64,000 bases of DNA, from the NCBI RefSeq assembly GCF_001625305.1, contig NW_017802825.1, positions 162,084 through 226,083 on the forward strand, given 5' to 3'. Below are positions 32,467 to 44,159 of the stretch, piece by piece (position 1 is the first letter of the stretch; the number at the start of each line of letters is the position of its first letter). The DNA comes from Branchiostoma belcheri. Taxonomy: Eukaryota > Chordata > Leptocardii > Amphioxiformes > Branchiostomatidae. Made by a program: the position numbers and the translations under genes. The notes under the pieces were generated by a model. That model saw nothing but the letters and a program-made list of their open reading frames with translations. It had not been told where the DNA came from and did not search any database.

Positions 32467-33560
32467 CCAGGATCTGTGGCAGGCACCCTGTTGGGTTGAA
32501 TTACATTATGTAGCAAGTGGCAGGACACAGTTGGAGGGGCTTAAGAAAAGGTGTTTGAGTAAGAATAAATAGTTTGCTAGCTTGACCAAGTAAAAATTAT
32601 GTATTTACCTAGCAAATGTTATTTTATAGTTTATTTTAAGTATGCGTTGTTTCGTTGCTGTGTTTAATTTAGCTGACTCATTGGGTGTTCGTCTTCTTTG
32701 CACGTTTACTTCCACCGGGGCACCAAAGTAAAGCCGTCCGTGTCAGTTCATGCTATTGGGCCACAGTGGAGTTTTTATGCGCTTAAACCATGATTTTGCA
32801 CCAATCAATCAAACTATCTAGACTGTTAACCCTACGAGAATTATATTGTGGCCGATTTATAATCATAACTGTCATAATTGTTCACTGTTAATTTCCTTCT
32901 TTCAAGTGTTTGTATTTTGTTTCTGTTTTAAACTCAGCAAGGCATTTTCTGCTTCTAGTATTGATAGATTTAACACTCACAGCTCTGTAAATAAAGTAAT
33001 GCTAGTTAATCAGTGTACGGTTGTATCTACATGGAGAAATGTATTTTTATTACACTATTCGGATAGACATGCTAATAGTATATCGATATACTCTCGAATT
33101 GATTTTTACAGCATTTTAGGGTATAGAAAATGTGAGGAATTCTACTGAATACATCACGAATTTGGCAAAATGTGGCCATCATTTTCCTGAATATAATTAG
33201 GACCATGTAGCTTTTTAGTTGGGACAAAGATTTTCGACTTATTTCATATTCATGATGTACCAAGTTACTGATCTCCAAGCAGATCTTTCGGTGGCTGAAA
33301 AGACATTGTCAAATTGAGCAGTTCCCATTTCAACACGAAGATCGGTGGCAAAATGGTAAATGTCTTGCCAATGGACACAGTCTGATCAATTCGATACTGT
33401 TTTTGCTGGGCCTCGAATATGCTTGGATATTACCTATAACTTGCCTATCACCCTAGTTTACAAGAGAAAGCGTGCTTAAAATGTTGGCTTTCCTTTTCTT
33501 GGGACTTGATGTCCGTACAATAATATACTTAGACCCCGCCAAGGGGTCCGTCTGAATAGA
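32467..33560. other. 3' UTR and flank of the fucolectin gene
   Basis: AATAAA at 32564-32569, about 100 bp after the stop, is a plausible polyadenylation signal; a second, aaataaag, is near 32990. The rest is AT-rich without a recognised gene. Confidence 0.4.
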
Positions 33561-33659
33561 TTGAATAGATGTGAGAAAATCGAATTTCGCCAGCCTAATA
33601 AGGTTTGCTGTGTTTTCTTATTCGATTATGATGTGTGAAAAGATTCGGAAGGTGTTGAC

Positions 33660-33960
33660 GTACCATACTCAATTTTGGTGTAATGGGCAAGTGCAAGTGC
33701 TCGCACTGCATTCTTCGGGTCGTGAGTTCGATCCCCAGCCGAGTCATACAAAAGACAAGCGGTACATATTGCTTTTTCTGCTTAGCACTCAGCATTTGGA
33801 AAAGAGTACCAGTGAACTGGACCCCTGCTGTAGTGACTACACAAATGTGTTGCCCAAGGGCAACGAAACGGAAATAGGAGCCGCCGCTAATTTCCGTGTC
33901 GGAAACGATCGTCGCCTTTTGAAACGGTTGATGCCAGGCTAACTTTAAGTGTATCAGCAG
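33660..33960 (+). mobile_element. tRNA-derived SINE (family S2), plus-strand copy
   Basis: An A-box-like taatgggcaagtgc, a B-box-like gagttcgatcccc, then cagccgagtcatacaaaaga and tttttctgcttagcactca, matching 14790-15035. The frame through it is a by-product. Confidence 0.7.
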
Positions 33961-34063
33961 CACTGTCCATTCACCCCGTGTTCCGTGACGTATTTAATCA
34001 TATAGCCAGTAGCCGTCGACAAATCAGAAGGCTCCCTTTCCCAAGGGTTATAAGGCCATAACC

Positions 34064-34108
34064 TAAAAAGTGGGCGGTTATTCAGATAACCACCCACTTT
34101 TTGGACCG
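34064..34108. repeat. Short palindrome
   Basis: ccaaaaagtgggtggttat pairs with cctaaaaagtgggcggttat across a short loop; likely a tiny foldback remnant. Confidence 0.6.
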
Positions 34109-34225
34109 TACCATTATACGGGGGACAGGACACTAACAGTAGTGTTAGGACTTGTAGTATTTAATATATCTATTAAAAAACGCAATGTAATTTATTTTAA
34201 TTTTTTTTAAATACAGCACAATAAC

Positions 34226-34375
34226 GTTAATGCCCCGCCTTATCCCCGGTGTATAATGGTGAGATGATCCCTGGTCGGGTGCGACCTCGTTTCACTCGGT
34301 GGTTTATTCGGTGGTTATTGCAACCGACCAGGGATTATCTCGCCATATACACCTCGCGTCGGGCATTAACCCTTT
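34226..34375. mobile_element. Small foldback MITE (about 150 bp)
   Basis: gttaatgccccgc...ggtgtataatggtgagatga, then ccctggtcgg, pairs with ccgaccaggg, tatctcgccatatacacc and gggcattaac. No coding capacity. Confidence 0.7.
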
Positions 34376-35145
34376 ATTATTTGTTAAATATGAACTATTG
34401 AAACAGGAAATATCTACTCGTATACAGAACCGCAAGTTACTTTACAACGAAAATAGTATTTGAACAGCAAATATTCGGTGTCCGTTGGCAAACATGTCCA
34501 AATACCCAACAGGCATGGAGCGTTTCAGTGGGTTGTTTACTTCACAAATATGTATGTAATGTAGCCTTACATTTGTAGTGGGGTGCAGCAGAATAAAATC
34601 AACATCACGCTTGCACGGATGCAATTGAAGCGGATATTCGGGATGTCACATGAATAAAGCTGCAAGTTGTCGGCAAAAATATGGTGAAGACCGTCCAAGA
34701 CTTCCTTACAGTAAGTACAAGTAAGTCGACGATTGTGTTATCCCATAGTGGACTAAACAGCCTCTTATCACGTCCTGAAAGATTTAGCTTTTGGGGGTTT
34801 TGCGCTCAGTCACGTGGTTCAATTTGTTTGGTGACATTCCCCCTGGTGATGTATTTGAATCTCGGATTTGCCAATGATAGTTCCTACTGCTGTGACTGAT
34901 GTTTTGAGCAAGCAGGCAAGCAACTACACAGTATTTAATAGCTATACAGTCAAGCTTATGACGGTATTGTCACCGAAATGGATATCGATATGTTAGTATT
35001 ATTTGGGAAAGGGCAGAAAGGACCTTGTTTATGAATTTATTAGATGCATAACACACACAAAAAAAAAAACACCGTCAAAGCCATGGGGCTAAAAATAATG
35101 GTAGATTGCTATAATGGTCAAGCTTAAATCTCCTCGGAAGGCTTA
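34376..35145. other. Unassigned intergenic sequence
   Basis: I see neither gene nor recognisable element here. Confidence 0.4.
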
Positions 35146-35149
35146 AGGC

Positions 35150-35528
35150 TTCCTTAGTTTAGGCGGATTCATTTTCGCCTGTTCTCGAAAAAAAATCACA
35201 TCCTCCAAGGCTCTGGCCTGGCTCTAGGCCTGGGTAGTCCATAGTAGTTAGCGACAATACGGAGCCGGGCACCCAGGCTAGCTACCGATCCATGACTCAA
35301 GAACGTGCATATTACGTACAGTGCCGATTCATAAATACAGCAAAAAGCCAGCATGTGCCGGCTTGTCCATACGGCGCCGCTAAGTACTGCCGCAAATTCA
35401 AAATACCAGATTTGTATTCGTGGTTTAGTAGCATTTTTATTTTTGGTCGGAATTTTTTTTATTCGCCCGCGCGCACTAGTTAGGGGTTTTCAGAGGATGT
35501 CATCCATAAAATTAAGACGGTGTGGCCT
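35150..35528. mobile_element. MITE family B, copy 3 (left end decayed)
   Basis: From attttcgcctgttctcg through aaaaagccagcatgtgccgg to the right terminus taagacggtgtggcctta. The left terminal repeat is not intact (cttagtttaggcggatt). Confidence 0.75.
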
Positions 35529-35889
35529 TACATTTACAAGTCGTTGACAGACATTCTCACAACTGTTGAGAGGCTTGGCAAAGTGGTGTCCATGAAGCGA
35601 GTAACGTTACTTTGTTATCATAATCATTGCTGTAACGGACAACAACTCATGCGTGTGGACAACATTTCAGACAAATAGCTGAAGCAAGACAGCACTGTAA
35701 ACCCTAGAACGCTTTGGAAATATCTAATAAATGGTTTTTAATAAATGTTTTTTATTGGTCAAACAGTACACAGCCCTTAATTCGGCTGAATTTATGTAGG
35801 GTATTACATAATAATCAATAAATAATCACAAACAATCACATGATACACATATTTGCGTCACACATTTTTGTGGAACTGCCGCAAGGGTC

Positions 35890-36130
35890 TGTGCGGCTGC
35901 CATTTGGCGCCACAAGGTGACCTCAATACGGCTTTCCCCAACCGAAGTTAGGTACCCATTCACACCTGGGTGGAGTGAGGAAAGTCGTGTAAACTAAAGT
36001 GCCTTTCCCAAGGGCACAACGTCGGGGCGCAGGTTCAGACATGTCCCGGGGACGACTCGGGATCGAAGCCGGGTCTCCCCGTTTCATAGTCGAACGTTCT
36101 ACTACTACGCCACCCGACGCCAAACATTTA
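35890..36130 (-). mobile_element. tRNA-derived SINE (family S1), minus strand
   Basis: On the minus strand gcgtcgggtggcgtagtagt, gaacgttcgactatgaaac and the B-box-like ggcttcgatcccgag are followed by the body ccttgggaaaggcactttag and tttcctcactccaccc. The body matches 4185-4355. Head and anticodon-arm-like order are tRNA-derived, but this is a SINE, not a tRNA gene. Confidence 0.75.
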
Positions 36131-36237
36131 TCCATTTGTGCCTATAGAAACTGTTATTGCTAGAGTAAATAGTGGTAGCTAAACGGGGTCGACCATCGGG
36201 TACAGTTCCCAGGGTCATACGCAGCCAGCGTAACCGT

Positions 36238-36654
36238 TAGGCCACGCCGTCTTAATTTTATGAATGACTTCCTCTGAAGACCCCCAAACTAGTGCGCGCG
36301 GGCGAATTTAAAAAAAAATTCCGGCCAAAAATATATAAAAATTTATCTAAACCACATGAATATAAAGATGGTATTGTGAATTTACGGCAGTACCTAGCGA
36401 CGTATACGACAAGCCGGCACATGTTGGCTTTTTGCGGAATTTATGAATCGGCATTGTACGTATGTACTGAGTTCTTGACTCGTGGAGCGTCGGTAGCCTG
36501 GGTACCCGCCTCCGTATTGTAGCTTACTACCATGGACTACCCAGGTCTAGAGCCAGGCCAGAGCCTCGGTGGACGTTATTTTTTTTTAGAAAGAACAGGC
36601 GAAAATAAATGCGCGCGCGGATGTCATCCATAAAATTAAGATGGTGTGGCCTTA
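36238..36654. mobile_element. MITE family B, copy 4 (inverted)
   Basis: Termini taggccacgccgtcttaat and attaagatggtgtggcctta. The interior is in the opposite orientation to copies 1 and 5. Confidence 0.85.
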
Positions 36655-36871
36655 GGCTCGAACTATCAATGAAGTTTGCAAGCGAAATTTTTTCTTACTT
36701 GCTCTCTTGTCTTGTGAGAATTTGAGGGCATCGGATGATGAAAAGTAAACTGTGACCAGGTAAGAAAATATTTTGCGTATAACCAATGTTATCCACCTGT
36801 AGAGGATTTGAGGAACCGTCTGTTACCTTATGTTTTCATGACGAAACGGACTGGTTCTACTTCGTAGTGCA

Positions 36872-37277
36872 GTTAGGCCACACCGACTTGGACATCCGCG
36901 CGCGCATTGATTTTCGCCTGTTCTCAAAAAGAAAAGAAAAAGAAGATCACATCTTTCGAAGCTCTGGCTTGGCTCTATGCCTAGGTAGTCCATGGTAGTT
37001 AGAGCCAGTGGTAACTCTGGAGGGTACCGAAGTTCCACGACTCAAGAACTCAATACATACGTACAGTGCCGATTCATAAATTCGTGGCAAAAAGCCAGCA
37101 TGTGCTGGCTTGTCGTATACGGCGTTATGTACTGCCGCAAATGCACAATGCCAGCTTTGTATTCCTGTGGTTTAGTAGCATTTTTATATTTGGCCGGAAT
37201 TTTCTTATTCGCCCGCGCTGACTAGTTTGAGGGTCTTCAGAGGATGTCATCCATAAAATTAAGTCGGTGTGGCCTTA
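36872..37277. mobile_element. MITE family B, copy 5
   Basis: Termini ttaggccacaccgactt and aagtcggtgtggccttag; about 406 bp; the cleanest copy in the window. It lies 218 bp from copy 4, in opposite orientation. Confidence 0.85.
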
Positions 37278-37714
37278 GGTGCGCGACACGCGAGCTATCA
37301 CCCATAACGGTAAGTAGAAAAGGCCCGCGGAATTATGTCAACAAAGCCCAGCCTAGAAGAGAACGTTGAATCACATCGTTTATTGAAGTAACGTAATAAT
37401 ATGCACGTAACTTCTCTGTGATAATGTTGCGTAATTTTGAAATATCAATCCATTCACCTCACATATATTATACATAATAGAAGTATTTTCTAAATGCCGA
37501 AAATAATTCCATCTAGTTGGTAAAAAAAACCCCATAGAATTCATATTTTGGATTTACTTTTTGCACAACTGCCATATCTGAATGTCTATAGTGCATGATG
37601 ATTTTCTATGAAATGTCCATCAAGAAATCGGTTAGACAATGAGCTAAGCTATTTCTCGCACTAACTCAGCCTGTTTTGCCCTTATTAGCATAGCCGATAA
37701 GCTGAGCAACCACC
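37278..37714. other. Upstream flank of the claudin-like gene
   Basis: Non-coding, AT-rich; no promoter motif that I can defend. Confidence 0.4.
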
Positions 37715-40700
37715 ATGTGGTGGAGACATCTACCGGTTCTCTTCGGCACTGCAGGGTTCATCGCCCTCGCCGTGGGCACGGGAACTGCTGTCTGGGCCTC
37801 AGCTGACTTTGACGAGTACGGTGACGCCGTGCACGCGAAGGATGAGGTTCTGTACGTCACACGTGGTCTGTGGAGTGTGTGTTATTCAGCGTTTGGACTG
37901 ACGGAATGTGAACACCTAGAAGCAGGTATGGAACTGATATCAGAACTCCACTTGAATAAGAAGGAAAATTATGACAAAAAAAGGTTAAACGTTCAAGCCA
38001 ACACTGAATGAATTGGGACTTACCCAAATTTTCGGCCGACTTCGTCAGCCTTGTCCACCACAGAACAGAGACGGGGGGCGACACAGTTTATCTGATACGC
38101 ACGACCCTCTGCTACAATCACGTGTTTCCGACGTCACGTCCCGGAAGCTGCAGTAGAAGGGTCCATTCCGTGAACAAGGCTGACGGAGGGCAAAAGTTGC
38201 TTATATATATAACACCTTCTACTCAAAAACATTAAACGAGTATAAAACACATTGACTAGATACATGCATAGTTACAAGGTAGATAAAACCAAGATAAATA
38301 CAAACAAGACAAATTGGTGATGTATCGATTACGAGAATCTACCCGTACAGTAAATGAAGTTTTGAACTACATTAAAAACATAACCGCCTGGTGTTCACTG
38401 TGAGGAGTTAAGCCATACGGGACAGGTTTTTACCAGAATACTTTCAGTATGGGGAGTTAGCTATGGTGCCATCATATTTATGATGTCAGCTGTTACTATT
38501 AATATTGTTGATGTCTGGAATTGTCAGCAGTCCTTTTTAACATATGCATTATATACTTCCCGAAGGCTTGAAAGGCTTGGAATCTCAATTTTTTGTTACT
38601 CCCCCCCCCCGTCTTTAGAAAATATCGCAGCCCAGGACCACGCCGTGCGTTTGTTTGTGCTGATTGGTACGTTGTTAGCGGCCGGTGGTCTCGGCTTGGA
38701 GTTTTACTACATCCGGAGGCACAAGATGGGCGAGGCCGTGCCTGTTGTTGTGAAATATGTCAGCGGCATCTTTACTATTACTGCAGGTACGAAATGTTCT
38801 AAAGGCATTCGATGTAATATCAGGGCGGCAAAAACAAAACAAAACAAAACAAAAAATCTAGATGTTAAAATCTGGGTGATATTGAAAGTTACGCCATTTT
38901 GTATAATATTTTGTCATCACTTCATACTTGAAGCGTTTGAAGTAGCGTAGGAAAAAGCCACATAAGGCGTCCCTTTGTTTCAAGGTACCACCCATAATTA
39001 GATAGACCCAGCCTACATAACAAAACACTAAAAACAAGTCATTAGCAACCGTTTTCCGTCAGCAACATCGCATTTTTGCCTTACAGATATCAGTATACCA
39101 TACGATAGCATTGATTCAACTTACTATATGACAAGAATGACCGAAAAATTGACTTTGAAAATCAAGTGCCTTGGAATTGTATTGGATGCCTTGTTAAAAT
39201 ACCCCACATTAGTAAATACATGGCTGTATTACAAGTAATGTAATACAAGTATTACAAGTAATGTAATACAAGTATTCATATATGTTTTACAGAATATAAG
39301 CGATTTATTAATGAATAATATACACATTTTAGGAATTCATCTACTCTTAATGTCATCCATATGGCTAATATATTTATTTACTAGATTGGTTTAGGAGTTC
39401 AACACACAAAGCAAGAGCAGCCCAACTAGCCTGTGACTATTACAAAGGGCGTGTCCTGCTGATTAGAAAAGACAAGACAAACATGTAGACTAATGAGTAA
39501 GAAATTTTAATTACCTCCATGAAATGTGTCATGGAGGTTATATTTTCAGTTGCGTTTATCTGTCCGTCTGTCCGTCTGTTGGTCAACAAGATAACTCAAG
39601 AACGCCTGGATGGATTGGTTTCATACTTGGTGTGTTGGTAGGGTGTGACGAAAACTGGAAATGATTAGATTTTGGTCCCCCTAGTGGCTTGCTTTGGTAC
39701 TGCAGCGCAACTTCCGGTTTTGATATCTCGCGATCTGGACATGCTAGGGTCATGAAATTTGGATGATAGGTAGCTCTCGTGCTTGGGAAGAAGTCACATG
39801 CGTTTGGGCCCCCTAGCGGCTTGTTCTGGAACTGCAGGATGGTTTCTTTAAAAATATTCGAGAGAGGATAAGTGAACAACTGTTTGATGGATCGTCATGA
39901 TTTTTGGTATGTAGGTAGCTGAAATGATGATTGACAGGATTGAAATACAATTATGCAAATCAGGATCTAATTTTCATAATTAATGAGGAAATTCTATAAA
40001 ACGGCTGTATTCCATATTAGGGCTATGAAACACTCTAGACATATGTAATTGAGAACAACAAGATCATTGGTAGATATTGATTATGTAAATGAAGACCTAA
40101 TTTGCATAATTAATGGCAAGTTGGTACAATTTTATGGTGGTAACTGCTGTGAATTTAATACTTGCCATACTTGGAAGTTCAATTAAGGCGAACATCACTA
40201 AACATAATTTATTTAAATCAGGACCTCATTTGCATAATTTATGAGGAAACGCTAGAATAGCCTTATTTCTTAAGATAACCCTGTCATTGGGCGGAGAATA
40301 TGATCAAATGATATAATATATGCAAATGGGCTCTTATAATTTGCATATTGGCAGTGAAAAAAATGTATAATTCGTCAGCTTGGATGGCAAACATGAGTTG
40401 GCAAAGGTATGTCAAGGTCATACTTGCATATAACCAACAATATCATACGTTGTCCATGTTAAATGGTAAGGATTTCACCAGTGTGTTGTATGTTACTAGG
40501 TAGGGGCTATGTGAATAATTTGTATAAAAATTTTGCTAATGAGCAGGCTTGTAAATGTAAGCCATTTATGTGATCATCACTATGCATAAGCTTTACGAAA
40601 GCACTAAATATGTCATGGAGGTATGGGATTGTCGAACTCTAGTTTTTTTGTGTTTTTAACCCTAAACAGTACACCTGGGGTCCGCGCGGACCCCAGCACT

Positions 40701-42014
40701 ATATATTCTGTAGTATCTTTTTTGTTTCTAGAGATTTTTTTCTGAAATTTTAGGTAATTGTCACCCACAAAGTTGTCTCTCAATACAGTGCAGAAAACTC
40801 CGTTTCTACCATTTATAAAAAAAATTATATCTGATTTTCTTTTGGGGTCCGCGCGGACCCCAGCCGGCTTTCGATCATAATGGATACATTGGCGTTCTTA
40901 TACATTACCTTATTTCAGTTTTTATATGTTTTTATGCACCCATCTTATGTCTACCAAGTTTTTAGAGAATGGTGTAGTAATAGAATTAAATTTTAATAAC
41001 TTTGGTGTAATTATGACGTCATATGACGTCAGAGCTAATAATATAGTCCGCCATATTGGATTTTGACCAATGACGTCATCAAATTAGCATATTCTATGCA
41101 TATTAAATGATTTAACTTATATTTAATTATGTAAGATGTTATTAATGTTGGAAAAGAAGTGTAAATTAATATAAAACTCAGAAAATTTTTATGTTTAAAC
41201 CAAAATTACTTCTATTTTGAAAAATAGAAACCCGTTGCCATGGCAACACAAAAAAACATCAACTTACTAGTATCAAACTAATATGAACTTTTTTCCAGAG
41301 ACATTTTAGGAAAGGTCTCCAAATTTGATACTTCTAGCGCAAGCCGTTTAGCCGCTATCTGAGATCAAAGTTGGGCCTCAAAAGCCCCTTCAGTCTGAAA
41401 TGGGTTTAAAAATCGGGTATTTCTTCTTGTCTTCTTTTCTTCACCAAAAAATAGAAAAAGTTCAAAATGTATGTTTTTGTTTGTAATGTGGACACAGAGG
41501 TTCCCACATCAGTTTGCAAAACAATTGAGCTGGTAGCATGTTGATAATTTCTAAAAATTAGCAAAAAACTGCTCTGGGGTCCGCGCGGACCCCAGGTGTA
41601 CAGATTAATCAGTCCGGGAAGGTGTACTGTTGAGGGTTAATACAAATTAGACGAATTAATCCTGAATGTTGTAGCCCTGGCGGATTCCTTTCTCAGCTAA
41701 TTACTTTAACATAAAATCATCTATTTATCCTTCTAGCGGTCTGCACGTTAATAGGAACCCTCATTTACACAGCAACAGGACCGAAGGGCTGGAACATCAA
41801 CGATCATATCCAGTTTTCCGGAACGGTGTTCGACGGATCCAAGTGGAATTTCGGCTACTCTGTGTTCCTGGCCTGGGCGTCTGTAGTACCGTTACTGGTC
41901 GCAGGGTGCGCTCTCTTGTACCAGGCCCGGACTCTCAACAAAGATGTCAGCAATGAATTTGGAATTAAGATGGAAAACTTTGACACACATCACGATATGC
42001 ATACCATTGAATAG
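37715..42014 (+). CDS. Four-helix PMP22/EMP/claudin-superfamily protein (218 aa, 3 exons)
   Basis: Exons 37715-37925, 38619-38786, 41737-42014, both junctions phase 1, 657 nt. The first helix (residues about 6-28) is followed by an extracellular loop with the family signature W27 ... G51-L52-W53 ... C56 ... C65. Helices 2 and 3 are in exon 2 into exon 3 (FVLIGTLLAAGGLGLEF; YVSGIFTITAAVCTLIGTL). A second loop contains KGWNINDHIQFSG, and the last helix follows KWNFGYSVF. The C-terminal tail of about 30 residues is hydrophilic (NEFGIKMENFDTHHDMHTIE). Members act in tight junctions, as calcium-channel gamma subunits or as membrane glycoproteins; the sequence alone does not tell which. There is no C-terminal PDZ-binding YV. 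Intron 2 is swollen by repeat F and the piggyBac-like D2. Confidence 0.8.
37960..38185 (-). mobile_element. Penelope-like terminal fragment with hammerhead-like core
   Basis: On the minus strand: ggacaaggctgacgaagtcg, then gccgaaaatttgggtaag, then ttggcttgaacg. The CTGACGA ... GAAA order resembles the terminal parts of the elements at 22552-22961 and 24089-24474. It sits in intron 1 of the claudin-like gene and is decayed. Confidence 0.4.
39510..40655 (+). mobile_element. Interspersed repeat family F, longest copy (about 1.1 kb)
   Basis: It begins attacctccatgaaatgtgt with catggaggtt and ends catggaggtatgggattgtc followed by gaactctagttttttt. It contains ctgtccgtctgtccgtctgt, caagaacgcctggatggatt and repeated aatttgcataat/aatgaggaa phrases. 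It is the best sequence for defining the family. No reverse-transcriptase or transposase motif is seen. Confidence 0.65.
40660..41636 (+). mobile_element. piggyBac-like non-autonomous element D2 (977 bp)
   Basis: Flanked by TTAA (40656-40659 and 41637-41640); ends ccctaaacagtacacctggg and ccgggaaggtgtactgttgaggg. The 18-bp palindrome ggggtccgcgcggacccc occurs near the left end, about 170 bp further in, and near the right end. The central part has tgacgtcatatgacgtcag. It inserted 5 bp after the family F copy ends. Confidence 0.85.
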
Positions 42015-42580
42015 GGTACACTTGGAGAAAGCAATGGGGGAATCCTAGGCAATCCTAAGGTCAGATTTATGGTATGTTGTGTTATTATTCGTTGCGATGG
42101 GAAGATGGCAACGATGAGACGGAATTCGACCGGTTTCGCCTTTTTCAGTCTTTATCAAGAATGACAGAGATCGGACCACTCCTCCTTTTATACTTTTACT
42201 GTGCCTCTGTAGTGCAGGGGGCTCTGCTCGAGTTTAAGACCAATCAGCATAAGCATCTCAATTTGCCCTGGTTTAGGCTGGATTGCCCTCACCTGATGGT
42301 TTGGTTCACTTTGCACTGAGTACTATGCACTACATTGTAGGTAAGGTTGCCATGACGTCAGTTGACCTTCTTTGACCTATGTTATGATATGTTGTGTTAA
42401 TTACACATTTTTATTTGCCAAGAAATTAAAAAAAAAAAAGTTCACATAGGTATGCTGGTATTGGTATCCTCAATTTCTTGGGTAAATTTGATTAATATCC
42501 TCAACTTTTCACTGTTTACAGAAAGCCCTAGAATATATTCTAGCGAATAATAACTCTTCCATTTTGTGAAAAAATAAGAG
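42015..42580. other. 3' flank of the claudin-like gene
   Basis: At about 42115-42165 the minus strand reads cttgataaagactgaaaaag then gcgaaaccggtc, again like the core found in the Penelope-like fragments. Otherwise no feature. I could not place a polyadenylation signal with confidence. Confidence 0.35.
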
Positions 42581-42589
42581 ATCATAACT

Positions 42590-42862
42590 TCAGACATATA
42601 ATCGAATTGTGTATAAAAAGAAATTCTGAAGTACTTTTCTGTTCAACAGAATAATCACGCTGGTGAAATTTTGACATCCAGGGTTTCAAACCTAAATGTG
42701 TTTTCGCGTGATTGAATAGGTTAGACTTGACAGCCGTCCCATACCCACACTCCCCACACGTGTAGGGTTTCTGTCTAGTATGTTTAAGCAAGTGTTGGAT
42801 TGAATTACATTTCTGTGCCGCAACGAAGTCTGCAACGAAGGCCCAATGGAGAAAATCTGTCA
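42590..42862 (-). pseudogene. C2H2 zinc-finger relic
   Basis: The minus strand encodes one recognisable finger, KPYTCGECGYGTAVKSNL followed by FNHAKTH, flanked by linker-like LLKHTRQKPY on one side. The next finger survives only in part, with DYSVEQKSTS and its first cysteine position replaced by Arg. Isolated single fingers next to a LINE end suggest a broken copy of a large zinc-finger family gene. No start, acceptor or further fingers were found nearby. Confidence 0.65.
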
Positions 42863-42865
42863 TTT

Positions 42866-43856
42866 TTAATTAATTAATTCTTTATTGCAGGCACACCACC
42901 CATATCAGAACAAACAATTAAAAAATACTGATTCACAAAGACAAGTATAATACAAGTATATACAGAAAATTAAAATACAATGTTATGCATGAGGTTAAAA
43001 TACAATGTTATGGAAATCTAATTGACGGGCTGTTTGAATACCAGATTGACGTAAGTCGTGTTTAAGTGAAATCACCCAAACCGCGATTCCTCACATCTGG
43101 TGAAACCGTGTCCGATCACAATTCGCTTGAGCTACATTTATTATTATTTGATGAAAACACGCAAGGTATGCGTGTTATTAATATCAGAGGTCAACGACCT
43201 GCTTGCTGATGCCCCCTCCCAGCGTATCTCGGCCGAATGCCGACGTAGTCCCGCCAGAGGCGGTGAAGCTCGCCCTAGAACGGACACATTATTTGACCAT
43301 TACTGCTCTTTAAGTTGCTGCCACCGTAAAAAATTGGTATTGCGTATAAATAAAGAAATATCACCCCGTAATCCATGACCAAGCGAAGTTACATTGAAAT
43401 CACATTGCGTTCAGACGCAAATCGCGATGCGGGAAAACCGATTCGAAACCACCTCTAGAAGTGGCTTGAGATCGAGGCGCTTTCAATGTGATTTCGGAGC
43501 GTTCAGATGGAGCCACTTGAAACCGGCGTCGGGGTAAACCACATGTAAACCGCCTTGAGTGATTTCACTTAAACACGGCTGTAGTGTTTCCAGAAGTTGT
43601 TAATGGAGAATATGTCAGAGTAAATTACCAGTTTTATGAGACTGTTGTTTAAGTTGAGCAGGCGCGTGACAAAATAATGTGTTACCTTTATCCTGCGGGA
43701 TTCAAAAGTGTCAACTGAAGCTGAAACAAACATATGACTACCACTATCATATTTAGTAAAGGCGGACAAAATTCTGAAAGCGTTGTTGTATGCGACACGT
43801 AGGTTACGAATTGTACCCAGCGTGTATTCAGACCACAACTGAGTACAGTGCATTAG
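42866..43856 (-). mobile_element. LINE 3' fragment split by a MITE
   Basis: The minus strand carries LRVAYNNAFRILSAF then SGSHMFVSASVDTFESRR, a typical C-terminal region of a non-LTR reverse-transcriptase protein. The 3' end is at 42866-42900 (cctgcaataaagaattaatt with an ATTA tail). Bases 43057-43566 are a nested MITE. The 5' part is lost. Confidence 0.7.
43057..43566. mobile_element. MITE with gtgtttaagtgaaatcac termini (about 510 bp)
   Basis: cgtgtttaagtgaaatcac at the left pairs with gtgatttcacttaaacacg at the right. The interior holds sub-terminal pieces (cattgaaatcaca / caatgtgatttc) and no transposase. It lies inside the LINE fragment. Confidence 0.75.
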
Positions 43857-44159
43857 AGAGCAATAAGCATTGAACTCTCTTCCAAGCAGTTGCTTTCCGT
43901 CCGACTACAATCCACAAAGCTTCAAAACAATGGTTCACCGCCATCTCCTGACATAACTACATTATACTCACTTTAGTACCTCTAGCTCAATGCCTAGAAG
44001 TGGCCAAAAATAATTGGCCTTGCATTGAGCGACACCGTTAAAAAAAGAACAGAGTGCGCTTCACTTCAGCTGTCAGTATTTCATAATTCTTTAGGGCACA
44101 TGATGAAGGGGAGCCCACCTGTTAATACGTATATTAACATGGTGACTGTGATGACTCAC

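Noticed and set aside
32459-32572. Continuation of the fucolectin gene in the frame [12 protein letters not shown]
   Set aside because: The phase carried from the previous exon gives Asp-Gly-stop at 32466; this other frame would need a different junction.
33571-33942. Open frames on both strands at about 33.6-33.9 kb
   Set aside because: The stretch is a tRNA-derived SINE with a B-box and a relative at 14790-15035.
35890-36130. Possible tRNA gene on the minus strand
   Set aside because: Box-like motifs and the order of arms are tRNA-derived, but the sequence continues into the shared SINE body and a clean cloverleaf is not evident.
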